A DNA stretch of 25,288 nt. Source: Desulfobacteraceae bacterium 4572_89. GTDB taxonomy: Bacteria; Desulfobacterota; Desulfobacteria; Desulfobacterales; Desulfobacteraceae. This document shows positions 1-7,876 of the stretch, in pieces. A program made the position numbers and the translations under genes. A model generated the notes under the pieces. The model saw only the letters and a program-made list of their open reading frames with translations, had not been told where the DNA came from and made no database searches. The stretch spans positions 1 to 25,288 of the forward strand of contig NBML01000028.1 of assembly GCA_002085465.1 (NCBI GenBank), read 5' to 3'. The number at the start of each line of letters is the position of its first letter. The first letter of the stretch is position 1.

Positions 1-2
1 TG

Positions 3-338
3 GACTGGCCTGGCTTTCTTGAACGAGCCATGGATGATGAAGAGATTGCAAGAAAAATTTTTGATGAGTTCTTAAAAGAGATTCCCATGAGAATCGATAA
101 TATAAACAAGGCTGTAAATACCGGTGATGCTCTTGAACTTAAGCAGGAAGCCCATATATTAAAAGGTTCTTCTGCCAATGCAGGGGCAATTGGTTTGCAG
201 GATATTGCATATAAAATTGAACAATCCGCAGCTGATGAAGATTTTAAAAAGGCTGCTGCCCTTGTCCCTGAACTTGAAAAAAACCTTAAAATTACCACAA
301 GGCAATACAATAATATGATTTTAAAAACAGGTGGTTGA
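3..338 (+). CDS. C-terminal HPt domain of a hybrid sensor histidine kinase (5' partial)
   Basis: The reading frame is open to the left edge, so this is the 3' end of a longer gene; the ATG at 30 is probably internal. The roughly 110 visible residues form a histidine phosphotransfer domain. The phospho-acceptor motif AHILKGSSANAG has its His at codon 153-155, inside a helical bundle rich in E, K and A. In hybrid kinases such a C-terminal HPt domain takes phosphate from the kinase's own receiver and passes it to a separate response regulator. That fits the start of a receiver gene one base after this stop. The receiver is truncated, so the relay may have lost its partner. A stand-alone HPt protein is less likely, because the frame continues upstream with coding-like residues (DWPGFLERA). 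Confidence 0.85.
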   Translation, partial: DWPGFLERAMDDEEIARKIFDEFLKEIPMRIDNINKAVNTGDALELKQEAHILKGSSANAGAIGLQDIAYKIEQSAADEDFKKAAALVPELEKNLKITTRQYNNMILKTGG

Positions 339-339
339 A

Positions 340-408
340 ATGACAGAGTGTAAATTATTGATTGTTGATGATGAACAAAAAATGGGTCAACCGGAATTAG
401 TGTGGTGA
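340..408 (+). pseudogene. Truncated response-regulator receiver gene
   Basis: An ATG directly after the HPt stop opens a frame beginning MTECKLLIVDDEQKMG. This is the typical first beta strand and acidic pocket (the DDE metal-binding residues) of a CheY-like receiver. After about 16 codons the match stops. Six unrelated residues (QPELVW) and a TGA follow, and from about 385 the DNA belongs to the helicase relic read in another frame. I infer that an insertion or deletion removed the rest of the receiver, including the phosphorylated Asp. The tight spacing shows it was co-transcribed with the hybrid kinase. Confidence 0.7.
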
Positions 409-1755
409 ATAAAATCAATCGGTTACGCAAAACATTGCTCACATATCAACATTTTCCAAGATCCTCTTCATTGGACCGCAAACGTCTGACCATAGAAGGT
501 CTCCGGTTCAATCAAGACTTGGAAGTCGTGAAATTCGGCAAAACGGCTCCATTTGTTGGCGAAAACACGCCCACCTATCGGTTGGTTTCAACTATGAAGA
601 TGGCCGTATTGAGTGCTGGCATCCTATTCTATGACGACATGTATATCTTCGCAGAACGACATCTTAAGCTCCATCCCGGCATCGTGGAAATTTTCCCGAA
701 GCGGTTCCCTTACGTTTTTGCAGACGAGATGCAGGACACTGATAAGCGACAAACTGAAATCCTCGACACCCTGTTTTCCAACAGCTCAACAGTACTCCAG
801 CGTATTGGCGATCCAAATCAGGCAATTTATCACCAGTCAGCCGTAGGAGAGGGATGCATTTGGCAACCACCGGAAGAATCACACCAGTTGAGCACTAGCC
901 GCCGGTTTGGGCCTTCTACTGCTACCATAGTCAGCAACCTTTCGGTAGTATCACCAGTTTCTATTGTTGGATGTGCTAAGAATAGAGATATCAAACCACA
1001 TCTCATCGTTTTTGCCGATTCACAAATTGAAGAAGTTATCCCGGCCTTCGCTACGATAATCACCAACCACAGTTTGCACGAACTACCCAACCGTGGCTTC
1101 AAAGCTATTGGATGGGTTGCAAAGAAACACGAAAGTAGGCACACGCTACATGATTACTGGCCCCAGTTTGATGTAAAACGAAATAGGCGCCAAGCCAGTT
1201 ACGCCACCCTGAAAGGTAACCTTCACTCAATAAGGCTTGCGGATGGTCCTGACTCACCAAAGGTGTTTAGGGAAACAATTTTGAACGGGATTGTCGCTCT
1301 CCTCAAAGATGGTGTTGCCTGATTCTTTTGGCGTGGATATGAATAGTGATGAAGTGGTTGATTACTTGAGCGCTGAAGATGAAGAGACACACCCTGATCC
1401 AGCAGAAGATCCGAAGAAGGGTTATGTTTTTGATGGTGGCGTTATCGATGTCTCCTCAGTGCACGCCGTGAAGGGCGAAACCCACACGGCTACACTGCTG
1501 TTGGAGACTTTTTATTACGGATACGATATGCACCGTATCCTTCCATACCTAAAGGGGCAGGCAGCCACGGGCAAAGAAGCCAAAAGGATTAAAGAATCTC
1601 TCAAGGTAGCCCTTGTTTCATGTTCTCGTCCAACTCATCTGCTCGGCGCTGCCATTCACGCCGACACCATTGGCTACCGAAACGCCCGAATGCAGTTAAC
1701 TGACGCTGATATGTCAGAACTTGCTGAACTGTGGGATACTGTTGATCTACGGTGA
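387..1755 (+). pseudogene. UvrD/Rep-type (GajB-like) helicase relic, 5'-truncated and frameshifted
   Basis: Two overlapping frames carry the parts of one superfamily 1 helicase. The first (open from 375, GTG at 402, stop at 1320-1322) has motif II as VFADEMQDTD and motif III as IGDPNQAIY. The second (about 1291-1755) has motif V as VHAVKGETHTAT and a motif VI-like VALVSCSRPTHLL. The N-terminal Walker A (GxGKT) is missing because the match begins at the junction with the receiver gene. One frameshift near 1300-1320 separates the halves. The helicase is compact, with the motif order and HAVKGETHTA style of GajB, the helicase half of the Gabija anti-phage system. That assignment comes from memory of the family and is tentative, and no GajA-like OLD nuclease is present. 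It cannot encode a working helicase. Confidence 0.75.
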
Positions 1756-1913
1756 GTGGACACCCTCCTAAGTTGCTGAGGTTTAGGTTGAAAAGAAAGT
1801 CATTAAATGGTTTGTATTTCCCGATATCAACGTTTTTAAACTTTTTTGATCCATATATCCTAATCTTTTCAACTTTCAACACGGTCACGGATAACGGCAA
1901 CCAATGTTTCCAG

Positions 1914-2003
1914 CTCTGTTTCAATATGCTGAATGCAGACAGATGCACCATATATTTTTTTGATAAAAAAACAGATGAGCTTCATTCAGAGTATTATCAT
2001 ATG
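1914..2003 (+). pseudogene. GAF-domain gene fragment
   Basis: About 30 codons read as MLNADRCTIYFFDKKTDEL followed by HSEY. This resembles the central strand-turn-strand of GAF sensory domains (L-N-A-D-R-x-T-I-Y-x-x-D-x-x-T-x-E-L). Neither side of the match continues as a GAF domain. It abuts the 3' end of the DUF4143 relic and may be the stranded remainder of the regulatory gene interrupted near position 385, but this is only a guess. It has no start or ribosome site of its own. Confidence 0.45.
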
Positions 2004-3165
2004 AGCAGGTTGTTGAGCTGCTGTGCAAGATATAGTGGAATGGAAAGCAGTGTATAAGAGACAGAATCCCCCTGTGTTGTTTTGACATTTATATTTTCTT
2101 TTGATGGCAGGTTTGAATTAAATCTTACAGCAAGATTAAGGTTTTTATCTGCCATGAACTGATGAAGAGATTTCATGCTGCCGGCAGTTCCTGATTTTAT
2201 TTCAACGGGCACGACACGGGTACCATGCTGGATGATATAATCAATTTCTCCTTGTCTGCCGCCGGTTCTCTGCCAGTAAAAAAGTGCTGGATCTGTTAAA
2301 GGTGCCTGGGAAGATCTCATCTGCTGCCCGACAAATTGTTCTGCAATCCCTCCTTTATTGACAAAAGCCAACCTGTCTGACCGGGATTGTGATGTCGGGG
2401 CAAATCCCAGATGGGCAGATACAAGCCCTATATCAATCAAAAGCATTTTAAAAAATTTATCATTTGATTCAGCACCAAGTGGTAACCCGTTGCCGCTGGT
2501 ATGCATTATTTTTGTAAATACTTTTGCCTGTGATAACATGGATAGATTTTTTTTTATCAACAGAGATTTAGCCAATGGCTCAACCCTTGTATAAACAAAT
2601 TTGTTTCCCAATTGTTTAGATACTGAAATAAATAATTTATACAGCAAACCAGGGTCAAACTGCCCTCCATATTTATAGAAATCATCACGAAAGGTTGATA
2701 AAAGATCCTGTTGGATTTTTATGCAGGCATTGAAATCTTTAGTGTCAGCCCATTTTTGGAGAGATTCCGGCATCCCACCGACAAGGCAGTAATCATGATA
2801 AAGATCCAGACATTTTTCGTGAATTGATTCAGGTATGGTGTCATTAAAAGAGAATGTTTCAAGTTTTTTTAAAAGGAATTCATTGCCGGTTGCGAGCAGA
2901 AATTCAAAAAATGAAAATGGTTCCAGAAAAAAATAGGTTCTGACTCTAAGTTTTTTAATATCTCTTTGGGATTATTACTGGTAAACAGATCTGCTAAAGT
3001 CGGGTTTCTTTCAAAGTTCAACTCTATTAATTTCAAGTTATTGCGTCTGCTGAGATCTCTTACCATCCACGTTTTCCCAACCTGCCTTGCACCTCTGATA
3101 ACAAGTGGTTTTCTTTTTTTATCAGCCAGCCAGTTATCTAAATGTACAGATGCAAATCGTATCAT
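1997..3165 (-). pseudogene. AAA_14/DUF4143 ATPase gene with internal deletion
   Basis: The 5' part (ATG at 3165) encodes MIRFASVHLDNWLADKKRKP followed by a Walker A region (RGARQVGKTW) and the family's LTSNNPKEILKNLE-type segment. From about 2935 leftward a different frame takes over with FLEPFSFFEFLLATGNEF, then HDYCLVGGMPESLQKW. It continues to the DUF4143 C-terminal domain and its end (VSYTLLSIPLYLAQQL), with the stop at 1997. Family members carry a Walker B strand (LFLDE-like) and about 70-80 more residues between these blocks. Those residues are absent here and the frame changes, so the gene is inactivated. DUF4143 proteins are common, mostly uncharacterised ATPases, sometimes compared with toxin-antitoxin or mobile modules because of autoregulation and patchy distribution. 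The promoter at 3200-3228 is intact, so decay is probably recent. Confidence 0.85.
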
Positions 3166-3199
3166 AATTTAAATTCTCTTGAGTTGTTTGTTGGCAGCA

Positions 3200-3228
3200 A
3201 TAATAAAACAACGCGTTGTTTTTGTCAA
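3200..3228 (-). promoter_or_regulatory. Sigma70-type promoter of the DUF4143 gene
   Basis: On the minus strand there is a perfect -35 TTGACA (3223-3228), a spacer of exactly 17 bp, and a -10 TATTAT (3200-3205). Transcription would start near 3193, about 28 bp before the ATG at 3165. The spacer consists almost entirely of the palindrome AAAACAACGCGTTGTTTT. Confidence 0.75.
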
Positions 3229-3257
3229 TATATAATAAAACAACGCGTTGTTTTATT
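3205..3257. promoter_or_regulatory. Pair of identical palindromic operators
   Basis: The 18-bp perfect palindrome AAAACAACGCGTTGTTTT occurs at 3205-3222 and again at 3237-3254. The second copy extends to a 24-bp perfect palindrome (3234-3257). Centres are 32 bp apart, about three helical turns. The first lies between -35 and -10 of the leftward promoter and the second just upstream of -35, the layout expected for cooperative repression. The cognate regulator is not identifiable in the window. Confidence 0.7.
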
Positions 3258-3580
3258 GAATTTAGATTTACTCAGTAATTACCGATCTCCATTTCGAAAA
3301 ATTCAATGCCGCCTGCTCCATCTGTATTTCTGGAAAATTCTCTGATGCGGCATCTTGAAGAAGAGTTGTAAAGTGTCAAAGTTTTTTTGGATTTTTTTGT
3401 ATACTTTTGTTGACAAAAATGAATTTCCAACCCTATAAGTTCTTATCAAGAAAAAAAATTTCTGTTCCATGTTTATATTTTGTGTGTCCAGGTAATATGT
3501 ACATTGGTAATATATGTTCAAATATTATATTTTTTTATACAACTTTCCATTAACCCTAAACTTTTTAAGGAGAATCTAAG
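3258..3580 (+). promoter_or_regulatory. ugp upstream region with candidate promoter
   Basis: This 320-bp spacer has no convincing gene. It is AT-rich and contains a -35 TTGACA at 3410-3415 with a -10-like TATAAG at 3434-3439 (18-bp spacing), which would give a leader of about 135 nt. A good Shine-Dalgarno AAGGAG (3567-3572) precedes the ugpB ATG at 3581. Near-repeats GTAATATGTACATTG and GTAATATATGTTCAA lie at about 3492-3523. I looked for a Pho box, as in E. coli ugp, and saw no convincing one. Confidence 0.45.
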
Positions 3581-4894
3581 ATGATTAATTTGAAAGGTGT
3601 TTTAGGAGCAGTTGTCGTAATTTTAATGCTTACCGCAGCCCAGGTAAGTTTTGCAGCTACAGAAATCCAGTGGTGGCATGCAATGGGCGGTGTCAATGGA
3701 GAACGGGTCAACAAGATTGCCGACGATTTCAACCTGACCCAGCAGGATTTTAAAATTGTGCCTGTCTATAAAGGAAACTATACAGAAACCATGACTGCTG
3801 CAATTGCTGCCTTCAGAGCAAAGCAGCAGCCCCATATCGTACAGGTCTTTGAAGTTGGAACAGCCACAATGATGGCAGCCAAAGGTGCGGTCTACCCTGT
3901 GGAAGACGTCATGAATGACAGTGGTGTCCCTTTTGACAAAACTGACTATTTGCCGGCGGTTATCAGTTACTATCAGACCCCTGAAGGCAAACTTCTTTCC
4001 ATGCCCTTTAACAGCTCCACTCCGGTTCTCTGGTACAATAAAGATGCTCTGGAAAAAGCAGGAGTTAAAGAGCCGCCAAAAACCTGGCCGGAAATGGAAG
4101 CTGCCTCACAGAAAATTCTTGATGCCGGTTATAAGTTTGGATTTTCTTTTGGCTGGCAATCATGGGTTATGGTTGAAAACTTCAGTTCCTGGCATAATTT
4201 GGCCATGGGAACCAGGGAAAATGGATTTGCCGGAATCGATACTGAGTTTACATTTAATAACCAGCAGGTCAAAAGGATGTTAGGGGAAGTTGCGAAATGG
4301 CAAAAGAATAAAATTTTCCAGTATGGTGGCCGAAGGGGTGACAGCCTGCCCATGTTCACCAATGGCGAATGTGGAATGTGGATGAACTCTTCTGCCTATT
4401 ATGGCGGCATTAAAAAACAGGCTAAGTTTGAGTTTGGTCAAACCATGCTGCCCTTTTATCCAGATGTTATAGACAAACCGCAAAACTCCATCATCGGCGG
4501 AGCCACCCTATGGGTTCTGCGCGGCCATGAAAAAAGCTCTTATAAGGGTGTTGCCCAGTTTATGAGTTATCTTTCTTCTCCTGAAGTTCAGGCCTGGTGG
4601 CATCAGGAAACCGGATATGTACCCATTACCACTGCTGCCTATGAACTCAGTAAGAAGCAGGGTTTCTATGAAAAAAATCCTGGCACGGATACAGCCATTA
4701 AGCAGTTGAGTCTGAATCAGCCTACTCCCAATTCCAGGGGTATACGTTTCGGCAATTTTGTTCAAATTCGTGAAATTATCAACGAGGAGATGGAGGCGAC
4801 CTGGAATGGAAGTAAAACTGCTGATCAAGCCATGGATGAAGCTGTAAAACGTGGTAACAAACTTCTACGAAAATTTGAAAAAGCAAATAAATAA
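3581..4894 (+). CDS. ugpB: sn-Glycerol-3-phosphate periplasmic binding protein
   Basis: This is the periplasmic receptor of the UgpBAEC importer for sn-glycerol-3-phosphate and glycerophosphodiesters. At 437 residues it matches the E. coli protein (438). The first 25 residues form a signal peptide ending VSFA before ATEIQWWHAM. Segments recognisable along its length are YKGNYTETMTAAIAAFRA, QVFEVGTATMMAAKG, PFNSSTPVLWYNKDALEKAG, IIGGATLWVLRGHEKSSYKG, and the C-terminal GFYEKNPGTDTAIKQL and RGNKLLRKFEK. All line up with UgpB. It is the first gene of the operon with a strong Shine-Dalgarno. It is separated from ugpA by 55 bp containing a stable hairpin that should favour high receptor expression. 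The ligand is inferred from orthology. Confidence 0.95.
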   Translation: MINLKGVLGAVVVILMLTAAQVSFAATEIQWWHAMGGVNGERVNKIADDFNLTQQDFKIVPVYKGNYTETMTAAIAAFRAKQQPHIVQVFEVGTATMMAAKGAVYPVEDVMNDSGVPFDKTDYLPAVISYYQTPEGKLLSMPFNSSTPVLWYNKDALEKAGVKEPPKTWPEMEAASQKILDAGYKFGFSFGWQSWVMVENFSSWHNLAMGTRENGFAGIDTEFTFNNQQVKRMLGEVAKWQKNKIFQYGGRRGDSLPMFTNGECGMWMNSSAYYGGIKKQAKFEFGQTMLPFYPDVIDKPQNSIIGGATLWVLRGHEKSSYKGVAQFMSYLSSPEVQAWWHQETGYVPITTAAYELSKKQGFYEKNPGTDTAIKQLSLNQPTPNSRGIRFGNFVQIREIINEEMEATWNGSKTADQAMDEAVKRGNKLLRKFEKANK

Positions 4895-4904
4895 CTTAGG
4901 ATTT

Positions 4905-4934
4905 TCAACAGCTGCAGGTGACTGTAGCTGTTGA
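4905..4934 (+). promoter_or_regulatory. Intercistronic RNA hairpin between ugpB and ugpA
   Basis: The arms TCAACAGCTGCAG (4905-4917) and CTGTAGCTGTTGA (4922-4934) form a 13-bp stem with one G-U pair and a GUGA tetraloop (GNRA class). No T-tract follows, so it is not a standard terminator. It ends 15 nt before the ugpA ATG, which has no recognisable Shine-Dalgarno. A role in protecting the ugpB 3' end or dampening ugpA translation is inferred, by analogy with malE-malF. Confidence 0.7.
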
Positions 4935-4949
4935 TAACCCAATATACCT

Positions 4950-5831
4950 ATGCTGAAAAGAGTTCATTTTAAACCTTCGCCGCTACCCTATATCCTGGTA
5001 GCTCCGCAGCTTATCATTACCCTGGTATTTTTTATATGGCCGGCCAGTCAGGCTATATATCAAAGCCTGCTGGTTCAGGATGCCTTCGGGTTAAGTACGG
5101 AATTGGTCTGGCTTGACAATTTTAAAGAGCTTTTCAGTGATGATTATTATCTCCAGACCTTTAAACGTACTCTTTTATTTTCATCCCTCGTGGCATTTTC
5201 ATCCTTAAGTATTTCCCTGGTTCTTGCTGCCATGGCCGACAGGGTGATCCGGGCCTCATCCATTTACCGTACTTTATTGATCTGGCCCTATGCCGTGGCT
5301 CCTGCAGTGGCAGGTGCTCTCTGGATGTTCATGTTTGATCCCACAATTGGGATCATTGCCTATATGCTTGATTTCCTGAATTTTGAATGGAATCATCGTC
5401 TTCTTGGCAGCCACGCCATGGCACTTATTGTTTTTGCTGCAACCTGGAAACAGATAAGCTATAATTTCCTTTTCTTTTTTGCAGGGATGCAGGCAATTCC
5501 ACGCTCTCTTATTGAGGCTGCAGCCATTGACGGATCTGGGCCAGGCAGGAGATTTTGGACTATTATTTTCCCCCTTATCTCACCTACAACGTTCTTTTTG
5601 ATGGTTATGAACCTTATTTATGCTTTTTTTGAAACATTTGGTATCGTTCATGCAGTTACCAAGGGAGGTCCGGTCAAGGCAACTGAGATACTTGTTTATA
5701 AAGTTTACAATGATGGTTTTATCGGCCTTGACCTTGGTAGTTCAGCAGCCCAGTCTGTCATATTGATGGTAATTGTCATCGGTCTTACCGTAATTCAATT
5801 TCGTTATATTGAACGTAGAGTGGAGTACTGA
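4950..5831 (+). CDS. ugpA: Glycerol-3-phosphate ABC transporter permease UgpA
   Basis: One of the two inner-membrane permease subunits that form the channel of the Ugp importer; 293 residues against 295 in E. coli. It has about six hydrophobic segments, the first at residues 14-35 ([20 protein letters not shown]). The cytoplasmic EAA loop ([20 protein letters not shown]) contacts the UgpC ATPase. The C-terminal [10 protein letters not shown] matches UgpA closely. The start is fixed by homology; there is no clear Shine-Dalgarno upstream, which is unusual beside its neighbours. ugpE begins two bases after its stop, so the two subunits are probably translated in step. Confidence 0.93.
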   Translation: MLKRVHFKPSPLPYILVAPQLIITLVFFIWPASQAIYQSLLVQDAFGLSTELVWLDNFKELFSDDYYLQTFKRTLLFSSLVAFSSLSISLVLAAMADRVIRASSIYRTLLIWPYAVAPAVAGALWMFMFDPTIGIIAYMLDFLNFEWNHRLLGSHAMALIVFAATWKQISYNFLFFFAGMQAIPRSLIEAAAIDGSGPGRRFWTIIFPLISPTTFFLMVMNLIYAFFETFGIVHAVTKGGPVKATEILVYKVYNDGFIGLDLGSSAAQSVILMVIVIGLTVIQFRYIERRVEY

Positions 5832-5833
5832 TT

Positions 5834-6682
5834 ATGATAGAACAACGACCAGTGACAACTGTAATCAGCCATGTTGTATTAATAGCAGGAGTTTTACTGG
5901 TTGCTTTTCCAATATGGATCACCTTTGTTGCCTCAAGTCATACTGGTGTACGCATGACCCAGGTTCCTCTGCCCCTTCTTCCCGGAGGGCATTTTTTCGA
6001 AAACCTTATGGACGCCCTTACCATTGGAGTGGGGAATGCACGGGAGCAGTCTGTGGGGTTGATGCTGATCAATTCCCTGGTAATGGCCATGATGATTGCC
6101 TTTGGTAAAATCATTATTTCTCTTTTATCAGCCTTTGCCATTGTCTATTTTAAGTTTCCTTTCCGGATGACTATTTTCTGGTTGATTTTCATTACTCTGA
6201 TGCTGCCCGTGGAGGTACGTATTTTGCCAACCTATGAAGTTGTGGCAAATCTTCATATGCTGAACTCTTACTGGGGCCTGACAATTCCTTTGATAGCCTC
6301 GGCCACGGCCACATTCATGTTCAGACAGGCCTTTCTTACCGTACCTGATGAGCTGCTGGAAGCGGCCCGTATAGACGGGGCAGGGCCCATGCGATTTTTC
6401 TGGGATATTCTGCTGCCCATCTCCCGGACCAATATTGCAGCGCTTTTTGTTATACTTTTTATCTATGGATGGAACCAGTATCTATGGCCGTTGTTAATCA
6501 CCACTGATAAAGATATGTATACCATTGTAATGGGCATTAAACAGATGCTTGAAGCGGCTGAAGAATCACCGGAATGGCATCTTATCATGATGACCACTCT
6601 TCTGGCCATGCTGCCGCCTGTCTTTGTGGTGGTGGGTATGCAGAAACTCTTTATTAAAGGTTTGACAGAAACGGAGAAGTAG
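5834..6682 (+). CDS. ugpE: Glycerol-3-phosphate ABC transporter permease UgpE
   Basis: The second channel subunit of the Ugp importer, 282 residues (E. coli 281). An N-terminal membrane segment (residues 8-30) is followed by a periplasmic loop and about five further helices. The EAA loop reads EAARIDGAGPMRFFWDILLP. The ATG follows the ugpA stop by 2 bp with GGAG in the end of ugpA as ribosome site. The gene ends one base before the ugpC ATG. UgpA and UgpE pair as a heterodimer, so strict co-expression is expected. Confidence 0.93.
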   Translation: MIEQRPVTTVISHVVLIAGVLLVAFPIWITFVASSHTGVRMTQVPLPLLPGGHFFENLMDALTIGVGNAREQSVGLMLINSLVMAMMIAFGKIIISLLSAFAIVYFKFPFRMTIFWLIFITLMLPVEVRILPTYEVVANLHMLNSYWGLTIPLIASATATFMFRQAFLTVPDELLEAARIDGAGPMRFFWDILLPISRTNIAALFVILFIYGWNQYLWPLLITTDKDMYTIVMGIKQMLEAAEESPEWHLIMMTTLLAMLPPVFVVVGMQKLFIKGLTETEK

Positions 6683-6683
6683 T

Positions 6684-7745
6684 ATGGCCCAGGTAATACT
6701 TGAAAATATTATAAAAACATTTGATAAGACCGAGGTGGTCCATAAAGTCAATGCTCGATTTGAAAATGGGGAATTTGTAGTCATTGTCGGGCCTTCCGGA
6801 TGTGGGAAATCAACAATATTGAGAATGATTGCCGGACTTGAAGAGGTGAGTGAAGGCAATATTACCATTGGTGACCGAATTGTCAACGAAGTGGAACCTA
6901 AAGATCGGCAGATTGCCATGGTGTTTCAAAATTATGCCCTTTACCCGCACATGACAGTCTTTAATAATATGGCCTATGGGTTAAAACTCAGGAAAATCAG
7001 CCGTGAAGAAATTAAACAACGGGTTGATGATGCTGCTGAGCTCCTGCAATTAACCGAATTTTTGAAGAGAAAACCAAGACAACTCTCCGGAGGCCAGCGT
7101 CAAAGGGTTGCCATGGGCAGGGCCCTGGTGAGGAAGCCAGAGGTATTTCTCTTTGACGAACCCCTTTCCAACCTGGATGCCAAACTTCGCCATCAGATGC
7201 GGGTTGAGTTGAAAAAACTGCACCAGAGACTTGGTACAACCATGATCTATGTGACCCATGACCAGGTTGAAGCCATGACCCTTGCCGATAAAATTGTAAT
7301 CATAAATGATGGCCATATTGAACAGATCGGCAGCCCAAAGGAGATCTATCATAATCCTGCATCACGTTTTGTGGCAGGTTTTATAGGCTCGCCACCCATG
7401 AATTTTTTTACTGCAAAAATTGTGGGAAAAAAAGTGCTTGAGTTTGGTGAAGGGACCAGGATGACCATGCAAAACATGTCTCTGCCGGATTCAGGAGGTG
7501 TAATGATTGGTATACGGCCTGAAAAAATCAGATTATTTTCTGAAAAAAAAGAAGGGCGTCTGCGGCTTGAGGTTGAACTTATTGAGAAACTTGGTGCTGG
7601 TGAATTGGTTTACAGTCGTATCAGTGACCAGGAAATCGTAGTGAATATACCGGACTCTTCCCATATAGGCCCTGGTGAATGCTGGGCAGAGTTACCTCCT
7701 GAAAATATCTATTTTTTCTCTTCAGAATCACACAAGCGGCTATAA
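6684..7745 (+). CDS. ugpC: Glycerol-3-phosphate ABC transporter ATPase UgpC
   Basis: The cytoplasmic ATPase that powers the Ugp importer, 353 residues (E. coli 356). Walker A GPSGCGKST is at residues 36-44. The signature LSGGQRQRVAMGRA, Walker B VFLFDEPLSNLD and the switch histidine in YVTHDQVEAMTLADK are all intact. A C-terminal regulatory TOBE region follows (MIGIRPEKIRL). UgpC homodimerises under UgpAE and belongs to the MalK/CUT1 group. It is the last gene of the operon; no glycerophosphodiesterase (ugpQ) follows. A strong hairpin lies about 65 bp downstream. MalK-type ATPases can serve several transporters, so it might be shared. Confidence 0.93.
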   Translation: MAQVILENIIKTFDKTEVVHKVNARFENGEFVVIVGPSGCGKSTILRMIAGLEEVSEGNITIGDRIVNEVEPKDRQIAMVFQNYALYPHMTVFNNMAYGLKLRKISREEIKQRVDDAAELLQLTEFLKRKPRQLSGGQRQRVAMGRALVRKPEVFLFDEPLSNLDAKLRHQMRVELKKLHQRLGTTMIYVTHDQVEAMTLADKIVIINDGHIEQIGSPKEIYHNPASRFVAGFIGSPPMNFFTAKIVGKKVLEFGEGTRMTMQNMSLPDSGGVMIGIRPEKIRLFSEKKEGRLRLEVELIEKLGAGELVYSRISDQEIVVNIPDSSHIGPGECWAELPPENIYFFSSESHKRL

Positions 7746-7808
7746 TAATTGCGGCCTGTGTGGTTAGTATTAGCGGTTAGGGGTTTAGCCTAAAAGGGAG
7801 ACAAAAAA

Positions 7809-7849
7809 CGAGAGCAGAGAAAACAAAACCACTGCTTTCTCTGCTCTCG
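7809..7849. terminator. Bidirectional intrinsic terminator
   Basis: A perfect 14-bp stem (7809-7822 with 7836-7849) with a 13-nt loop lies between convergent ugpC and the EF-G-like gene. On the minus strand six T follow the stem at once, so leftward transcripts from the EF-G cluster should stop here. The rightward side is followed by a weaker T-rich stretch (7851-7876). Confidence 0.85.
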
Positions 7850-7876
7850 CTGTTATCTTTTCTCGCTTGTTTTTAT

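Noticed and set aside
402..1322. Intact small helicase encoded by the longest plus-strand frame.
   Set aside because: It lacks Walker A, and motifs V and VI lie in another frame, so it is a relic rather than a complete protein.
1783..1854. A 23-codon minus-strand frame with an AGGA-like site before its ATG.
   Set aside because: Too short, no recognisable family, and it lies in the relic mosaic. Not supported as a gene.
2050..2064. GTGTATAAGAGACAG, identical to 15 bases of the Tn5/Nextera mosaic end, suggesting adapter contamination or a chimeric join.
   Set aside because: On the minus strand it encodes SVSYT within SVSYTLLSIPLYL, which is the expected DUF4143 C-terminal motif and continues in frame on both sides. 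Coincidence is more likely, though a read-level check is cheap.
3370..3420. Pho box upstream of ugpB.
   Set aside because: Only isolated TGTCA-like pieces are present; no pair of 7-bp direct repeats at the right spacing.
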